A stretch of 64,000 nucleotides of DNA from positions 620,001 through 684,000 of the forward strand of contig CAVRXM010000001.1 in NCBI GenBank assembly GCA_963725085.1, written 5' to 3'. Shown here one piece after another: positions 33,837 through 42,300 of the stretch (position 1 is its first letter; every line of letters begins with the position of its first letter). The notes under the pieces are model-generated. The model saw only the letters and a list, made by a program, of their open reading frames with translations. It was not told where the DNA came from and did not search any database. Position numbers and translations under genes: made by a program. The DNA is from VRUE01 sp963725085 (GTDB lineage: Bacteria; Actinomycetota; Thermoleophilia; Solirubrobacterales; 70-9).

Positions 33837-34763
33837 ATGCCGGAGATCGCATGCTGCGAGCATGCGGGCGTGCCGGTGATCGAGATCGAGGGACTGACCA
33901 AGCGCTACGGCGCCAAGCGGGGGATCGAGGACGTCACCGTCTCGGTCGAGGCCGGTGAGGTGTTCGGCCTGCTCGGGCCCAACGGGGCCGGCAAGACGAC
34001 GACGATCCGGACCCTGCTCGACCTCCTGCACCCGACCGGCGGGACGGCGCGCATCTTCGGCCTCGACAGCCACCGCGACAGCGTCGCGATCCGGGCCCGA
34101 CTCGGGAACCTCCCGGGCGACTTCGGGTACGGCAGGCAGTCCACGGGCCGCGGGGCACTCGGCCTCCTCGCTCGCCTGCGGGGCCTCGAGGGGCTTGGCC
34201 GTGCCGCCGAGCTGGCCGAGCGCTTCGAGGCAGATCTCGACCGGCCGCTCGGCCAGCTCTCGCGCGGGAACCGGCAGAAGGTCGGCCTGATCATCGCCAC
34301 CTTCCATTCGCCCGAGCTGCTGATCCTCGACGAGCCGACGAGCGGGCTGGACCCGCTGATGCAGGAGGAGTTCCTCTCGCTCGTCGTCGAGGAGCGCGAG
34401 CGCGGCTGCACGGTCCTGCTCTCCTCGCACGAGCTCGACGAGGTCGAGCGTGTCTGCGACCGGGTCGGGATCGTGCGCGGGGGAAGGCTGATCGCCGTCG
34501 AGCTGATCCACGAGCTCCTCAGCAAGGCCCGCCGCACCGCCACGCTCGAGCTGGCCGATCCGGCCGATCCCCTCGAGGACCTCCGCGGCCTGCCTGGCGT
34601 CAGCAACCTGCAGGCGGCCGATGGAAAGGTGTCGTTCAAGGTCGCGGGCGACCTCGACCCGGTGCTGAAGGCCGTTGCGAAACGCCACGTTCTCGACCTC
34701 GAGCTGACTCACCCCTCGCTCGAGGAGGTATTCCTCACCTACTACGGCGGTGGATCCGGATGA
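33837..34763 (+). CDS. ABC transporter ATP-binding protein
   Basis: 308 residues from ATG 33837, or 297 from GTG 33870, which gives the typical start VPVIEIEGLTKRYG. Walker A GPNGAGKTTT, signature LSRGNRQKV, Walker B LLILDEPTSGLDP and switch His in LLSSHELDE are all present. The C-terminal extra domain is typical of ABC-2 drug/lipid exporters. A perfect 8-bp inverted repeat (33848-33855/33859-33866) lies between the two possible starts. Coupled to the permease by ATGA. Confidence 0.93.
   Translation: MPEIACCEHAGVPVIEIEGLTKRYGAKRGIEDVTVSVEAGEVFGLLGPNGAGKTTTIRTLLDLLHPTGGTARIFGLDSHRDSVAIRARLGNLPGDFGYGRQSTGRGALGLLARLRGLEGLGRAAELAERFEADLDRPLGQLSRGNRQKVGLIIATFHSPELLILDEPTSGLDPLMQEEFLSLVVEERERGCTVLLSSHELDEVERVCDRVGIVRGGRLIAVELIHELLSKARRTATLELADPADPLEDLRGLPGVSNLQAADGKVSFKVAGDLDPVLKAVAKRHVLDLELTHPSLEEVFLTYYGGGSG
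33848..33866. repeat. Short perfect inverted repeat at the ABC gene start
   Basis: CGCATGCT-GCG-AGCATGCG. If translation begins at GTG 33870 this hairpin is 3 nt upstream and could hinder ribosome access or bind a regulator; if ATG 33837 is used it is coding. Confidence 0.4.
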
Positions 34764-35551
34764 TCGCGCAGCTCTGGGCCCTGATTCGCTCCCATCTGTC
34801 CGATCGGCGCCGCTCGCTTCTCGCCTGGGGGGTGCCGCTCGGGCTCTGGTCTGCCTTCATCGTGATGATCTTCCCCTCGGTCGAAGGCGCGCTCTCGAAA
34901 GCCGTCAGGAATTACCCGTCGGCATTGAAGGAAGCGTTCGGGATCGGCGAACTGACGAGCGTCGAGCAGTACCTGCACGCCGAGTTGCTGAGCCTGATCG
35001 TCCCGCTCGCGATCGGGTACCTCGCGGTGCGCGCCGTCGCCAGCGGCCTCTCCGGCGCCGCCGAAAGCGGCCGCCTCGACGTCCTGCTGTCGGCGCCGGT
35101 GTCCCGCATGCGCCTCGCCGCGGCTAGCTTCACCGCGACCGCGGTCGAGGTCTCGGTGGTACTCGTCATGACTGTGGCCCTGACCGCGCTCGGCAGCCTC
35201 CTCGCCGGGGCCCATCTCTCGCTCGGCTCGGCGATCGCCGGCTACGCCAACGTGCTGCCGCTCGCCCTCGTCTTCGCCGGGCTCGGCATTGTCGCCACCG
35301 GCTTCTCGCTGCGAACCAGCGTCGTCACCGGCGCCGTCGCCGGGGTGCTCGTGACGATGTACGTGATCGACCTCGTCGGCCGCCTCGACCCCGACCTCTC
35401 CGGCATCCGCTACGCCTCGGTCTTCAAGTACTACGGAAACGCGATCGAGGAAGGAATCGACCCGCTGACCTTCGCCGGGGTGACAACCGTCGCCGTCGCC
35501 CTCGCCGCGCTCGGTGCCTGGCTCTTCGACCGACGCGACCTCGCCGCCTGA
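34760..35551 (+). CDS. ABC-2 type transporter permease
   Basis: 263 residues with six hydrophobic segments, starting with LLAWGVPLGLWSAFIVMIFP and including the YLAVRAVASGLSGAAESGRLD loop, which is typical of actinobacterial ABC-2 permeases. ATG overlaps the ATPase stop. The pair probably exports a lipid, drug or peptide; substrate unknown. Confidence 0.9.
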   Translation: MIAQLWALIRSHLSDRRRSLLAWGVPLGLWSAFIVMIFPSVEGALSKAVRNYPSALKEAFGIGELTSVEQYLHAELLSLIVPLAIGYLAVRAVASGLSGAAESGRLDVLLSAPVSRMRLAAASFTATAVEVSVVLVMTVALTALGSLLAGAHLSLGSAIAGYANVLPLALVFAGLGIVATGFSLRTSVVTGAVAGVLVTMYVIDLVGRLDPDLSGIRYASVFKYYGNAIEEGIDPLTFAGVTTVAVALAALGAWLFDRRDLAA

Positions 35552-35606
35552 CGAGGTCGCCTGGAGCTCCCTGGCTTTCGCCGCCGAATCGGGGGATCAT
35601 CTGGGT

Positions 35607-37295
35607 ATGAGCATCACCGACCAGTCGCACGGCCAGCCCCAGGAGAAGCGCTTCAGGCGGTTGATCGACGTCGGCACCGCGCTGCTGTCCGAGCTCGACC
35701 TCGAGGTTGTGCTGGAGGCTGTGGTCAAGGCCGCGCGCGACCTCACCGGCGCCGAGTACGCGGCGGTGGGAGTCCTCGATCGCGACCGGACCGAGCTCGA
35801 GCGCTTCATCTACCTCGGAATCGACGACGAGACCAGGCACGAGATCGGCAGCCTGCCGCGCGGCCGCGGTGTCCTCGGCGAGCTGATCCGCGAGCCGGTC
35901 CCGCTCCGGCTCCGCGACGTCGAACAGCATCCCCATGCATATGGATTCCCGCCCGGACACCCGCCGATGCACACCTTCCTCGGGGTGCCGATAACGGTTC
36001 GCGGCGAGGCCTACGGCAACCTCTACATGACCGAGAAGCGGGGTGGGGAGGAGTTCGACACCGAAGACGAGGCGGCGGCGCGGACGCTGGCGGCCTGGGC
36101 CGGTGTCGCGATCGACAACGCCCGGCTCTACACCACCCTGAGCGAACGCGAGGCGGAGGTGGAGCGGGCCCTGCGCCGTTCGGAGACCTCGGTCGACATC
36201 GCCCGCGCGGTCGGCGGCGAGACCGACGTCGAGCGCGTCCTCGACCTGATCGTGAAGCGCGCCCGGGCGCTGGTCGAGGCCCGGACCCTGCTCGTCCTGC
36301 TGCGCAGCGGAGGGCGCCTGGTCGTCGCCGCCCAGGCCGGTGAGATCGGCGAGGCGGTCAGCCACCTGACGATCCCGACCGAGGACTCGGTCTTCGAGGC
36401 CGCGATGCAGGAGCGGGTCGCGCAGCATCTCGAGGCGGGCTCGCCGCCCTCGGAAGCGCGGCTCCGTGAGCGGCTGGGCGCCGAAGCGGCCCTGGTTGTC
36501 CCGCTCCTCTTCCGCGGCCGCGCCGTCGGAGTGCTCGTGGCGCTCGACCGCGAAGCGGGCGGAACCGAATTCGACGGGGAGGACCTGCGGCTGCTCCAGG
36601 CCTTTGCCAGCAGCGCCGCAACCGCGGTCGCAACCGCGCAGAGCATCGAGGCCAACCGGCTCCAGCAGCAGGTCGAGATCGGCGAGCGCGAGCGCCAGCG
36701 CTGGGCCCAGGAGCTGCACGACGACGCACTCCAGGGCCTGGCCGCGATCCGGATCTCCCTCGCTACCGCCCTCGAAAGCGACGAGTCGGAGCGGGCGGGA
36801 CGAATCGAGGCCGCAGCTGCCCAGACCGTTGAGCAGCTCGAGGGCCAGATCAGCGAGCTCAGCCGTCTGATCAACGACCTGCGGCCGGCGGCCCTGGAGC
36901 GGCTCGGGCTCGCCGGCGCGCTCGAAGCGCTGGCCGAAGGTACCTCAACACGCGGCGACATCGCGGTCGAGGCCGCGGTCGAGATCGATGGCGGTCTCAG
37001 CGCCGAGGAGGAGCGCACCGTGTACCGCCTCGTCCAGGAGTCGCTGAACAACGTCGTCAAGCACGCTGCGGCGACGAGCGTCAGGGTCTCGGCCCGGCTG
37101 GCCGACCACGAAGTCGAGATCGCGGTCGAGGACAACGGCTCCGGATTCGACCCGGAGTCGGTCGACGAGGGGCGTGGTCTGCTCGGGATGCGCGAGCGGA
37201 TCGAGCTTCTCGGCGGCGAGATCGTGGTGAGCTCCACGCCCGATGGCGGGACGACGGTCTCGGCCCGGGTCCCGGTCCAGCCGGAGCCGGGCTAG
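35607..37295 (+). CDS. DosS/DevS-like GAF-domain sensor histidine kinase
   Basis: 562 residues, no membrane segment. GAF1 (about 20-170) has the DosS-type stretch GFPPGHPPMHTFLGVPI (His about 118), where mycobacterial DosS/DosT bind heme; GAF2 spans about 205-350. HisKA_3 has the phosphoacceptor His in QRWAQELHDDALQGL, and the HATPase domain has ESLNNVVKHA, EDNGSGFDP and GLLGMRERI. A cytoplasmic redox or gas sensor is inferred. Its stop shares CTAG with the convergent NarL-type regulator, a likely partner. The start is ATG 35607. Confidence 0.92.
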   Translation: MSITDQSHGQPQEKRFRRLIDVGTALLSELDLEVVLEAVVKAARDLTGAEYAAVGVLDRDRTELERFIYLGIDDETRHEIGSLPRGRGVLGELIREPVPLRLRDVEQHPHAYGFPPGHPPMHTFLGVPITVRGEAYGNLYMTEKRGGEEFDTEDEAAARTLAAWAGVAIDNARLYTTLSEREAEVERALRRSETSVDIARAVGGETDVERVLDLIVKRARALVEARTLLVLLRSGGRLVVAAQAGEIGEAVSHLTIPTEDSVFEAAMQERVAQHLEAGSPPSEARLRERLGAEAALVVPLLFRGRAVGVLVALDREAGGTEFDGEDLRLLQAFASSAATAVATAQSIEANRLQQQVEIGERERQRWAQELHDDALQGLAAIRISLATALESDESERAGRIEAAAAQTVEQLEGQISELSRLINDLRPAALERLGLAGALEALAEGTSTRGDIAVEAAVEIDGGLSAEEERTVYRLVQESLNNVVKHAAATSVRVSARLADHEVEIAVEDNGSGFDPESVDEGRGLLGMRERIELLGGEIVVSSTPDGGTTVSARVPVQPEPG

Positions 37296-37954
37296 CTCGG
37301 CGAGGAATTTCCCGGGGGCCCGGACTCGATGATGCCGTTGGCGATCGCGAAGCGGACGAGCTCGGGGCGGCCATCGATCCCGAGCTTCTGGAACAGCTTC
37401 GCGCGGTTGACCTCGATCGCCCGCACGCTGAGGAACAGCTGCTCGCCGATCTCGCGGTTGGTGTGGCCGAGGGCGAGCAGGCGCAGCAGCTCGCGCTCGC
37501 GCTCACTGAGCCCCTCGAGCGGGTCGGCCTCGAGCTTGGCCAGGGCCCCGCCGAGCTCGGGGTCGATGAAGGAGCCCCCGCCTGCGGCGATCCTGATCGC
37601 CTCGGTCAGCTTGCGCTCGGCCGCCTGCTTGAGGACGTAGCCGGCGGCGCCGGCGCGAAGCAGATCCCGCGCCGTTCGAGGGTCTCTCTGCATCGTCAGG
37701 ACCACGATCGCGGTTGCCGGAACGGCCTCGCGCAGCTCACCGACGTCGCGGGTCGGCTCGGCTCCGGGCATGTGCAGGTCGAGGACGAGGACGTCTGGCC
37801 TGCGGTCCCGAGCGAGCTTGGCGGCTGCCGCCGAGTCGCTCGCCTCGCCGATCACCCGCAGATCCGCCTCCCGCTCGAGCATTGTCCGCAGGCCCGCCCG
37901 GATCACGTTGTGATCGTCTGCCAGGACAACCGTTATCTGCCGCTCGCTCTCCAT
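37292..37954 (-). CDS. NarL/FixJ-family response regulator
   Basis: 220 residues from ATG 37954. Receiver: VVLADDHNVIRAGL, phospho-Asp in VLVLDLHMPG, Lys in YVLKQAAE. LuxR-type HTH at the C-terminus: LSERERELLRLLALGHTNRE and then LSVRAIEVNRAKLFQKLG. It lies convergent with the GAF kinase and overlaps it by 4 nt; regulators of this family are the normal partners of HisKA_3 kinases. It may be the dormancy-island regulator together with the second NarL regulator at 41668. Confidence 0.92.
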   Translation of the reverse strand: MESERQITVVLADDHNVIRAGLRTMLEREADLRVIGEASDSAAAAKLARDRRPDVLVLDLHMPGAEPTRDVGELREAVPATAIVVLTMQRDPRTARDLLRAGAAGYVLKQAAERKLTEAIRIAAGGGSFIDPELGGALAKLEADPLEGLSERERELLRLLALGHTNREIGEQLFLSVRAIEVNRAKLFQKLGIDGRPELVRFAIANGIIESGPPGNSSPS

Positions 37955-38065
37955 TGCCGGCCGCCTCACCGGAGTCTGCCATGTGGTCCCCCCGGTGCGA
38001 TCCGCATGCGGGAATGTGGCTTTGGCCCGATGCCGAAAGCGCTCCGTTCAGGGAGGCTCGGGGAG

Positions 38066-38905
38066 ATGCGAATTCTCGTTTCCATCGGCAGTGAGGCTCT
38101 TCTCGACCGAGGCCATGGGGCCGAGGCGGCGGCCCACCAGCGCAAGGTGATCTCGGCGGCCGAGGTCCTCGCCTCGCTCGACGTGGCGCACGAGGTGGTG
38201 GTCGCCCACGGCGGCGAGCCACAGGCCGATGGCGTCGCCGGCAAGATGCTCGAGTTGGCGCTGCGCAATGCGCTCCCCGATCGCGATCTGATGACCGTCC
38301 ACCCCGAGGTCGTCGTCAGCGCCCAGGATCCGGCCTTCGACTCTCCCTCCAAGCCGATCGGTCCCACCTACTCCGAGGAGGAGGCCGAGCAGCTCGCCGC
38401 CCAGCGCGGCTGGAGCATGGGAAGGCAGGCCGGTGGGTTCCGCCGCCTCCTGCCCTCGCCCGAGCCGCAGGCGATCGTCGAGCTGCGGAGCCTGCGAACC
38501 CTGATCGACGCCGGCACCTACCTGATCTGCGCCGGGGGCGGCGGAATCCCCGTCGCCCTCAATGGCGACGGCGCGATGCACGGGGTCGACGCCGTGGTCG
38601 ACGAGCACCTCACCGCCGCGTTGCTCGCCCGCCGCCTCGACGTCGATCTTCTCGTCATCGCCGCCGAGACCGTTGTCGTGCACGTCGGGCCGGAAGGCGA
38701 GGACGAGCGAATTCCGGGGATGGTCACGCCGGCGGAGCTGCGCGACCTCAACTCCCCTTCGCGGTCGGCCTGGCCGAAGCTCGAGGCCGCCTGTCGCTTC
38801 GTCGAAGCGACAGGAAGGCGCGCGGCGATCGGCGAGTTGCGGAGCGTGGCCCTCGACGTGCTGCGCGGCCAGGCGGGGGCGCGGGTTTCCGCCTCTCGCG
38901 CCTGA
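38066..38905 (+). CDS. arcC: Carbamate kinase
   Basis: 279 residues. Makes ATP from carbamoyl phosphate and ADP, an energy source under fermentative or starved conditions. Family motifs: ALPDRDLMTVHPEVVVSAQD, PSKPIGPTYSEEEAE, RLLPSPEPQAIVE, and the ATP-binding CAGGGGIPVAL; the C-terminal part has DLLVIAAETV. Length is a little below the usual 310. No arginine deiminase or ornithine transcarbamylase gene is nearby. GGAGG lies 8 nt upstream of the ATG. The 3' end overlaps the P-type ATPase gene by 158 nt on the other strand. Confidence 0.9.
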   Translation: MRILVSIGSEALLDRGHGAEAAAHQRKVISAAEVLASLDVAHEVVVAHGGEPQADGVAGKMLELALRNALPDRDLMTVHPEVVVSAQDPAFDSPSKPIGPTYSEEEAEQLAAQRGWSMGRQAGGFRRLLPSPEPQAIVELRSLRTLIDAGTYLICAGGGGIPVALNGDGAMHGVDAVVDEHLTAALLARRLDVDLLVIAAETVVVHVGPEGEDERIPGMVTPAELRDLNSPSRSAWPKLEAACRFVEATGRRAAIGELRSVALDVLRGQAGARVSASRA

Positions 38906-41639
38906 TCAGCCAGCGCCGCAGCTCGTCCGCTCCCCAGACGATGAACGGGAACGGAACGACGAGGAGAATGTACTTCGCCGGCAGGGCGGCGGTGCCGAGC
39001 AGATCCTGGAACAGTGGTACGTAGATCAGGACCGCGGCCACTACCAGCTCGAAGGCGATGCCCCAGAGCAGGAGGCGGTTGCTGAAGACGCCGATCGAGC
39101 GCAGCGAGGCGTGCTCGGTGCGCGCGGCAAATGCGGTGCCGATCTGGGCGACCACCATCGAGAGAAAGGTCATCGTCGTCGCCTGCTCGTAGGCGTGGTG
39201 GAGGGGGGCTCCTTCGCCGGTCGGATCGCCCGGGCTCCACCCGGCCTGGGTGAGGACGAAGAAGAAGGCGCCCATCTGCAGTGCGGCCGCGATCAGGCCG
39301 AGGAAGAGCCAGGCGCGGGCCAGCATCGAGCCGCGGATGATCCCTTCCGATCGGCGGCGCGGCGGGCGCTGCATGATCCCGGGCTCCGCCGCCTCGCGCC
39401 CGAGCGCCAGTGCCGGCAATGTCTCGGTGCCGACGTCGAACGCGAGAAGCTGGAGGACGGTGAGGGGCAGAGGTATCGCGCCGCCGCCCAGCGCGAAGAC
39501 GATGAACGGCGTCACCTCGGGCGTCGCGTGGGCGAATATGTAGAGGATGAACTTGCGGATGTTGTCGTAGATTCGGCGGCCCGCCTCGACCGCGGCGACG
39601 ATCGTGGCGAAATTGTCGTCGGTGAGGACCATCGTCGATGCCTCGCGGGCGACGTCGGTGCCCGAGCGGCCCATCGCGATGCCGATGTCGGCGCTGCGCA
39701 GGGCGGGGGCATCGTTGACACCGTCGCCGGTCATCGCCACGACGTGCTGCTCTGCGCGCAGGGCGTCGGCGATCCGCAGCTTGGCCTCGGGAGTGCTGCG
39801 GGCGAAGATCAGCTCGCCGCCCCCGCGCAGCGCCGCGTCGAGCTGAGCGTCGCTCATCGCCTCGAGCTCCTCCTCGGTGATCGTCTGCGGGGCCTTCCCT
39901 CGGGCGATGCCGATTCGCCTGGCGATCGCGACGGCGGTGCGGGGATGGTCGCCGGTGACGACGATGATCCGGATGCCCGCTGCGTGGCATCTGGTGACCG
40001 CTTCGGCGACGCCGGCCCGCGGCGGGTCGATCATCGCCACCAGGCCGAGCAGGGTCATGTCAGCCTCGGCGTCCTGCCTTTCGACGGGCGTCGAGGGCAG
40101 CGATCGCCTGGCGACGGCGAGGACGCGGAGGCCCTCGTCGGCATAGCGGCCGACCGTCGCTTCGACCGCCGACAGGCGATCGGCGTCAAGCGGTGCCGGC
40201 CCATTCGGCGTGACCACCTCGGCGCAAAGCTCGAGGATCGCCTCCGGCGCGCCCTTGGCGTTGACCCAGACCTGCCCACGTTCCACATCGACCGTGGACA
40301 TCCGCTTCAGGACCGGGTCGAAGCGGAATTCGGCGCGCCGACCCGATCCGGCGTCCTCGCGCGCGCCGAGTGCGCGGGCGGTGGTCAGCATCGCCGTCTC
40401 GGTCGGGTCTCCCGTCGCACTGCCACCCTCCTCGATCCGGGCGTTGTTGCAGGTTGCCATCGCTGCGGCGAGATCGAGCGTGGCCGAGCCGTTGCTTCCG
40501 GACCGGGCCCCGCGCTCGAGGTCGAGGTCGTCGCCGGCGACCCAGATCCTGGTCACCCGCATCCGGTTCTCGGTCAGGGTCCCGGTCTTGTCGGTGCAGA
40601 TGACGTCGGTCGAGCCGAGCGTCTCGACGGCGCTCAGCCGCTTGACGACGGCTCCACGGCGAACGAGGCCGCGCACGCCGACGGCGAGCGCGAGGGTGAT
40701 CACCGGCAGCAGGCCCTCGGGGACGTTGCCGACGATCAACCCGATCGCGAGGACGATCGAGTCGGAGACCGAGAGGCCGGCGACCAGGGTGGCAAGGGGG
40801 ATGAAGGCGATGCCCATCGCGACCGCGATCGCCGCGATCAGCCAGGCGACGCGCCTGACCTGGCGCTCGAGCGGGCTCTCCTCGCGCTCCACTCGCTGCG
40901 AGAGCGCCGCGATCCTCCCTAGCTCGGTCGCCATCCCGGTGGCAAACACCAGCCCTCGCGCCTCGCCGCCCGTGCAGCTGGTGCCGCTGAAGACGAGCTC
41001 CTCGGCCTGCAGCAGGGATCCGGGAGAGCCAACTCCCTCCGCGGAGCGCGAGACCGGCACCGACTCGCCGGTCAGGGTCGAGAGGTCGACCTCGACCGCA
41101 CCCTCGACGATGTGGGCGTCGGCGGAGATCCGATCCCCCTCCTCGATCAGCAGCAGGTCGCCGGGAACGATCCGCACCGCATCGATCTGGACCGGTTGCC
41201 CGTCCCGCATCACCCTGGCCTGCGGCGGAAGGTAGCCCTGGAGGGCCTCGACCGCGCGCTCGGCCTGAAGCTCCTGGACGAAGGCGAATCCCGCATTCAG
41301 GGCGATCACGATCACAACGGCGATCGCGACCGGCGTGATGCCGGCGATCGCCGCCAGCGCCGCGGCTCCCCAGAGCAGCAGTGCCAGCGGATGCGTTACC
41401 TGGCGGGCCAGCTCCCGCGGCCAGCTCTTGCCCTGACGGCGTTCGAGCTGGTTGGGCCCCTGGCTCAGGAGGCGCCGATCGGCCTCGCGGGACGAGAGGC
41501 CGACCAGAGAGGTGCGGAGGTCGCGGGCAAGAAGGTCGATTCGCTCTGCCGGGTCGATCGAGCGAGCGCGACGGGGCACCTCGGGGGCAGGCTGGTCGTC
41601 CGCTCTCAGACCGGCCATCTCCTCACTCTGAAACGGCAT
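38748..41639 (-). CDS. P-type cation-transporting ATPase (P2, CtpF/SERCA-like)
   Basis: About 963 residues from ATG 41639 (41618 also possible). Cation ATPase N-terminal domain, actuator TGES (LSTLTGESVP), M4 GNVPEGLLPV, phosphorylation site ICTDKTGTLTEN, nucleotide domain NAKGAPEAIL, hinge TGDGVNDAPALRSADIG, and six C-terminal helices. PEGL in M4 and the C-terminal helices suggest Ca2+ or similar transport, as in CtpF. The coding frame stays open 158 nt into the convergent carbamate kinase gene with an Arg/Pro-rich tail, which may not be authentic. Divergent from the regulator at 41668. Confidence 0.92.
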   Translation of the reverse strand: MPFQSEEMAGLRADDQPAPEVPRRARSIDPAERIDLLARDLRTSLVGLSSREADRRLLSQGPNQLERRQGKSWPRELARQVTHPLALLLWGAAALAAIAGITPVAIAVVIVIALNAGFAFVQELQAERAVEALQGYLPPQARVMRDGQPVQIDAVRIVPGDLLLIEEGDRISADAHIVEGAVEVDLSTLTGESVPVSRSAEGVGSPGSLLQAEELVFSGTSCTGGEARGLVFATGMATELGRIAALSQRVEREESPLERQVRRVAWLIAAIAVAMGIAFIPLATLVAGLSVSDSIVLAIGLIVGNVPEGLLPVITLALAVGVRGLVRRGAVVKRLSAVETLGSTDVICTDKTGTLTENRMRVTRIWVAGDDLDLERGARSGSNGSATLDLAAAMATCNNARIEEGGSATGDPTETAMLTTARALGAREDAGSGRRAEFRFDPVLKRMSTVDVERGQVWVNAKGAPEAILELCAEVVTPNGPAPLDADRLSAVEATVGRYADEGLRVLAVARRSLPSTPVERQDAEADMTLLGLVAMIDPPRAGVAEAVTRCHAAGIRIIVVTGDHPRTAVAIARRIGIARGKAPQTITEEELEAMSDAQLDAALRGGGELIFARSTPEAKLRIADALRAEQHVVAMTGDGVNDAPALRSADIGIAMGRSGTDVAREASTMVLTDDNFATIVAAVEAGRRIYDNIRKFILYIFAHATPEVTPFIVFALGGGAIPLPLTVLQLLAFDVGTETLPALALGREAAEPGIMQRPPRRRSEGIIRGSMLARAWLFLGLIAAALQMGAFFFVLTQAGWSPGDPTGEGAPLHHAYEQATTMTFLSMVVAQIGTAFAARTEHASLRSIGVFSNRLLLWGIAFELVVAAVLIYVPLFQDLLGTAALPAKYILLVVPFPFIVWGADELRRWLIRRERRKPAPPPGRAARRGPRSATRRSPRAFLSLRRSDRRPRASARPTAKGS

Positions 41640-41654
41640 CCCACACCAAGAGGC

Positions 41655-41660
41655 TACGCT
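41655..41660 (+). promoter_or_regulatory. -10 box for the 41668 regulator
   Basis: TACGCT, 7 nt before ATG 41668, in the 28-nt gap to the ATPase gene. Confidence 0.5.
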
Positions 41661-41667
41661 GGCCGCC

Positions 41668-42288
41668 ATGACCACGATCGTCCTCGCCGACGACCACGCC
41701 GTCGTCCGCGGCGCGTTGAAGGCCCTCCTCGAGGGCCAGGATGAGCTCGCGGTGGTCGGCGAGGCCGCCGACATCGCCTCGGCACGCGCGGCTGTCCTTG
41801 AGCTCGGTCCCGATGTGCTGATCCTCGACGTCAACATGCCCGACGGGCTCGCCGTCGACGCCGTCGCCGGTCTCAGGGAGGAGGCACCCGGGACCGAGAT
41901 CATCCTGCTGACGATGGAACGGGACCTGACACTGGCCCGCCGGGCGCTCGACTCCGGCGCCCGCGCCTACCTGATTAAGGACGCCGCCCATCTGGAGCTG
42001 ATCGAGGCGGTGCGAAGCGCCGCCGAGGGGCGCGAGTTCCTGCCGCCGGCCATCACAGTCGGCCTCAGGGAAGAGGGAAGGAAGGAGCCGTCCGTCCTCT
42101 CACCGCGTGAGACCGAGGTCCTGCGGCTGATGGCGCTCGGCCACACCAATCGCGAGATCGCCGAGCGCCTCTCGCTCAGCGTCCGCACGGTCGAGACCCA
42201 CCGCTCCCACGTGCAACAGAAGCTCGGCCTCGCCAGCCGCCCCGAGCTGACCCGCTACGCGCTCGAGAACCGGCTCTTGGAGGAGTGA
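41668..42288 (+). CDS. NarL/FixJ-family response regulator
   Basis: 206 residues. Receiver: IVLADDHAVVRGAL, phospho-Asp in VLILDVNMPD, Lys in YLIKDAAH. LuxR HTH: LSPRETEVLRLMALGHTNRE and then LSVRTVETHRSHVQQKL. No kinase is adjacent; the GAF kinase 4.4 kb upstream or an unlinked kinase may phosphorylate it. Divergent from the P-type ATPase. Confidence 0.92.
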   Translation: MTTIVLADDHAVVRGALKALLEGQDELAVVGEAADIASARAAVLELGPDVLILDVNMPDGLAVDAVAGLREEAPGTEIILLTMERDLTLARRALDSGARAYLIKDAAHLELIEAVRSAAEGREFLPPAITVGLREEGRKEPSVLSPRETEVLRLMALGHTNREIAERLSLSVRTVETHRSHVQQKLGLASRPELTRYALENRLLEE

Positions 42289-42300
42289 CCGGGCAGGGCC

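Noticed and set aside
38562..40922. Plus-strand open frame of 786 codons opposite the P-type ATPase
   Set aside because: Low-complexity Arg/Asp/Gly-rich translation without motifs; the ATPase on the other strand is intact.
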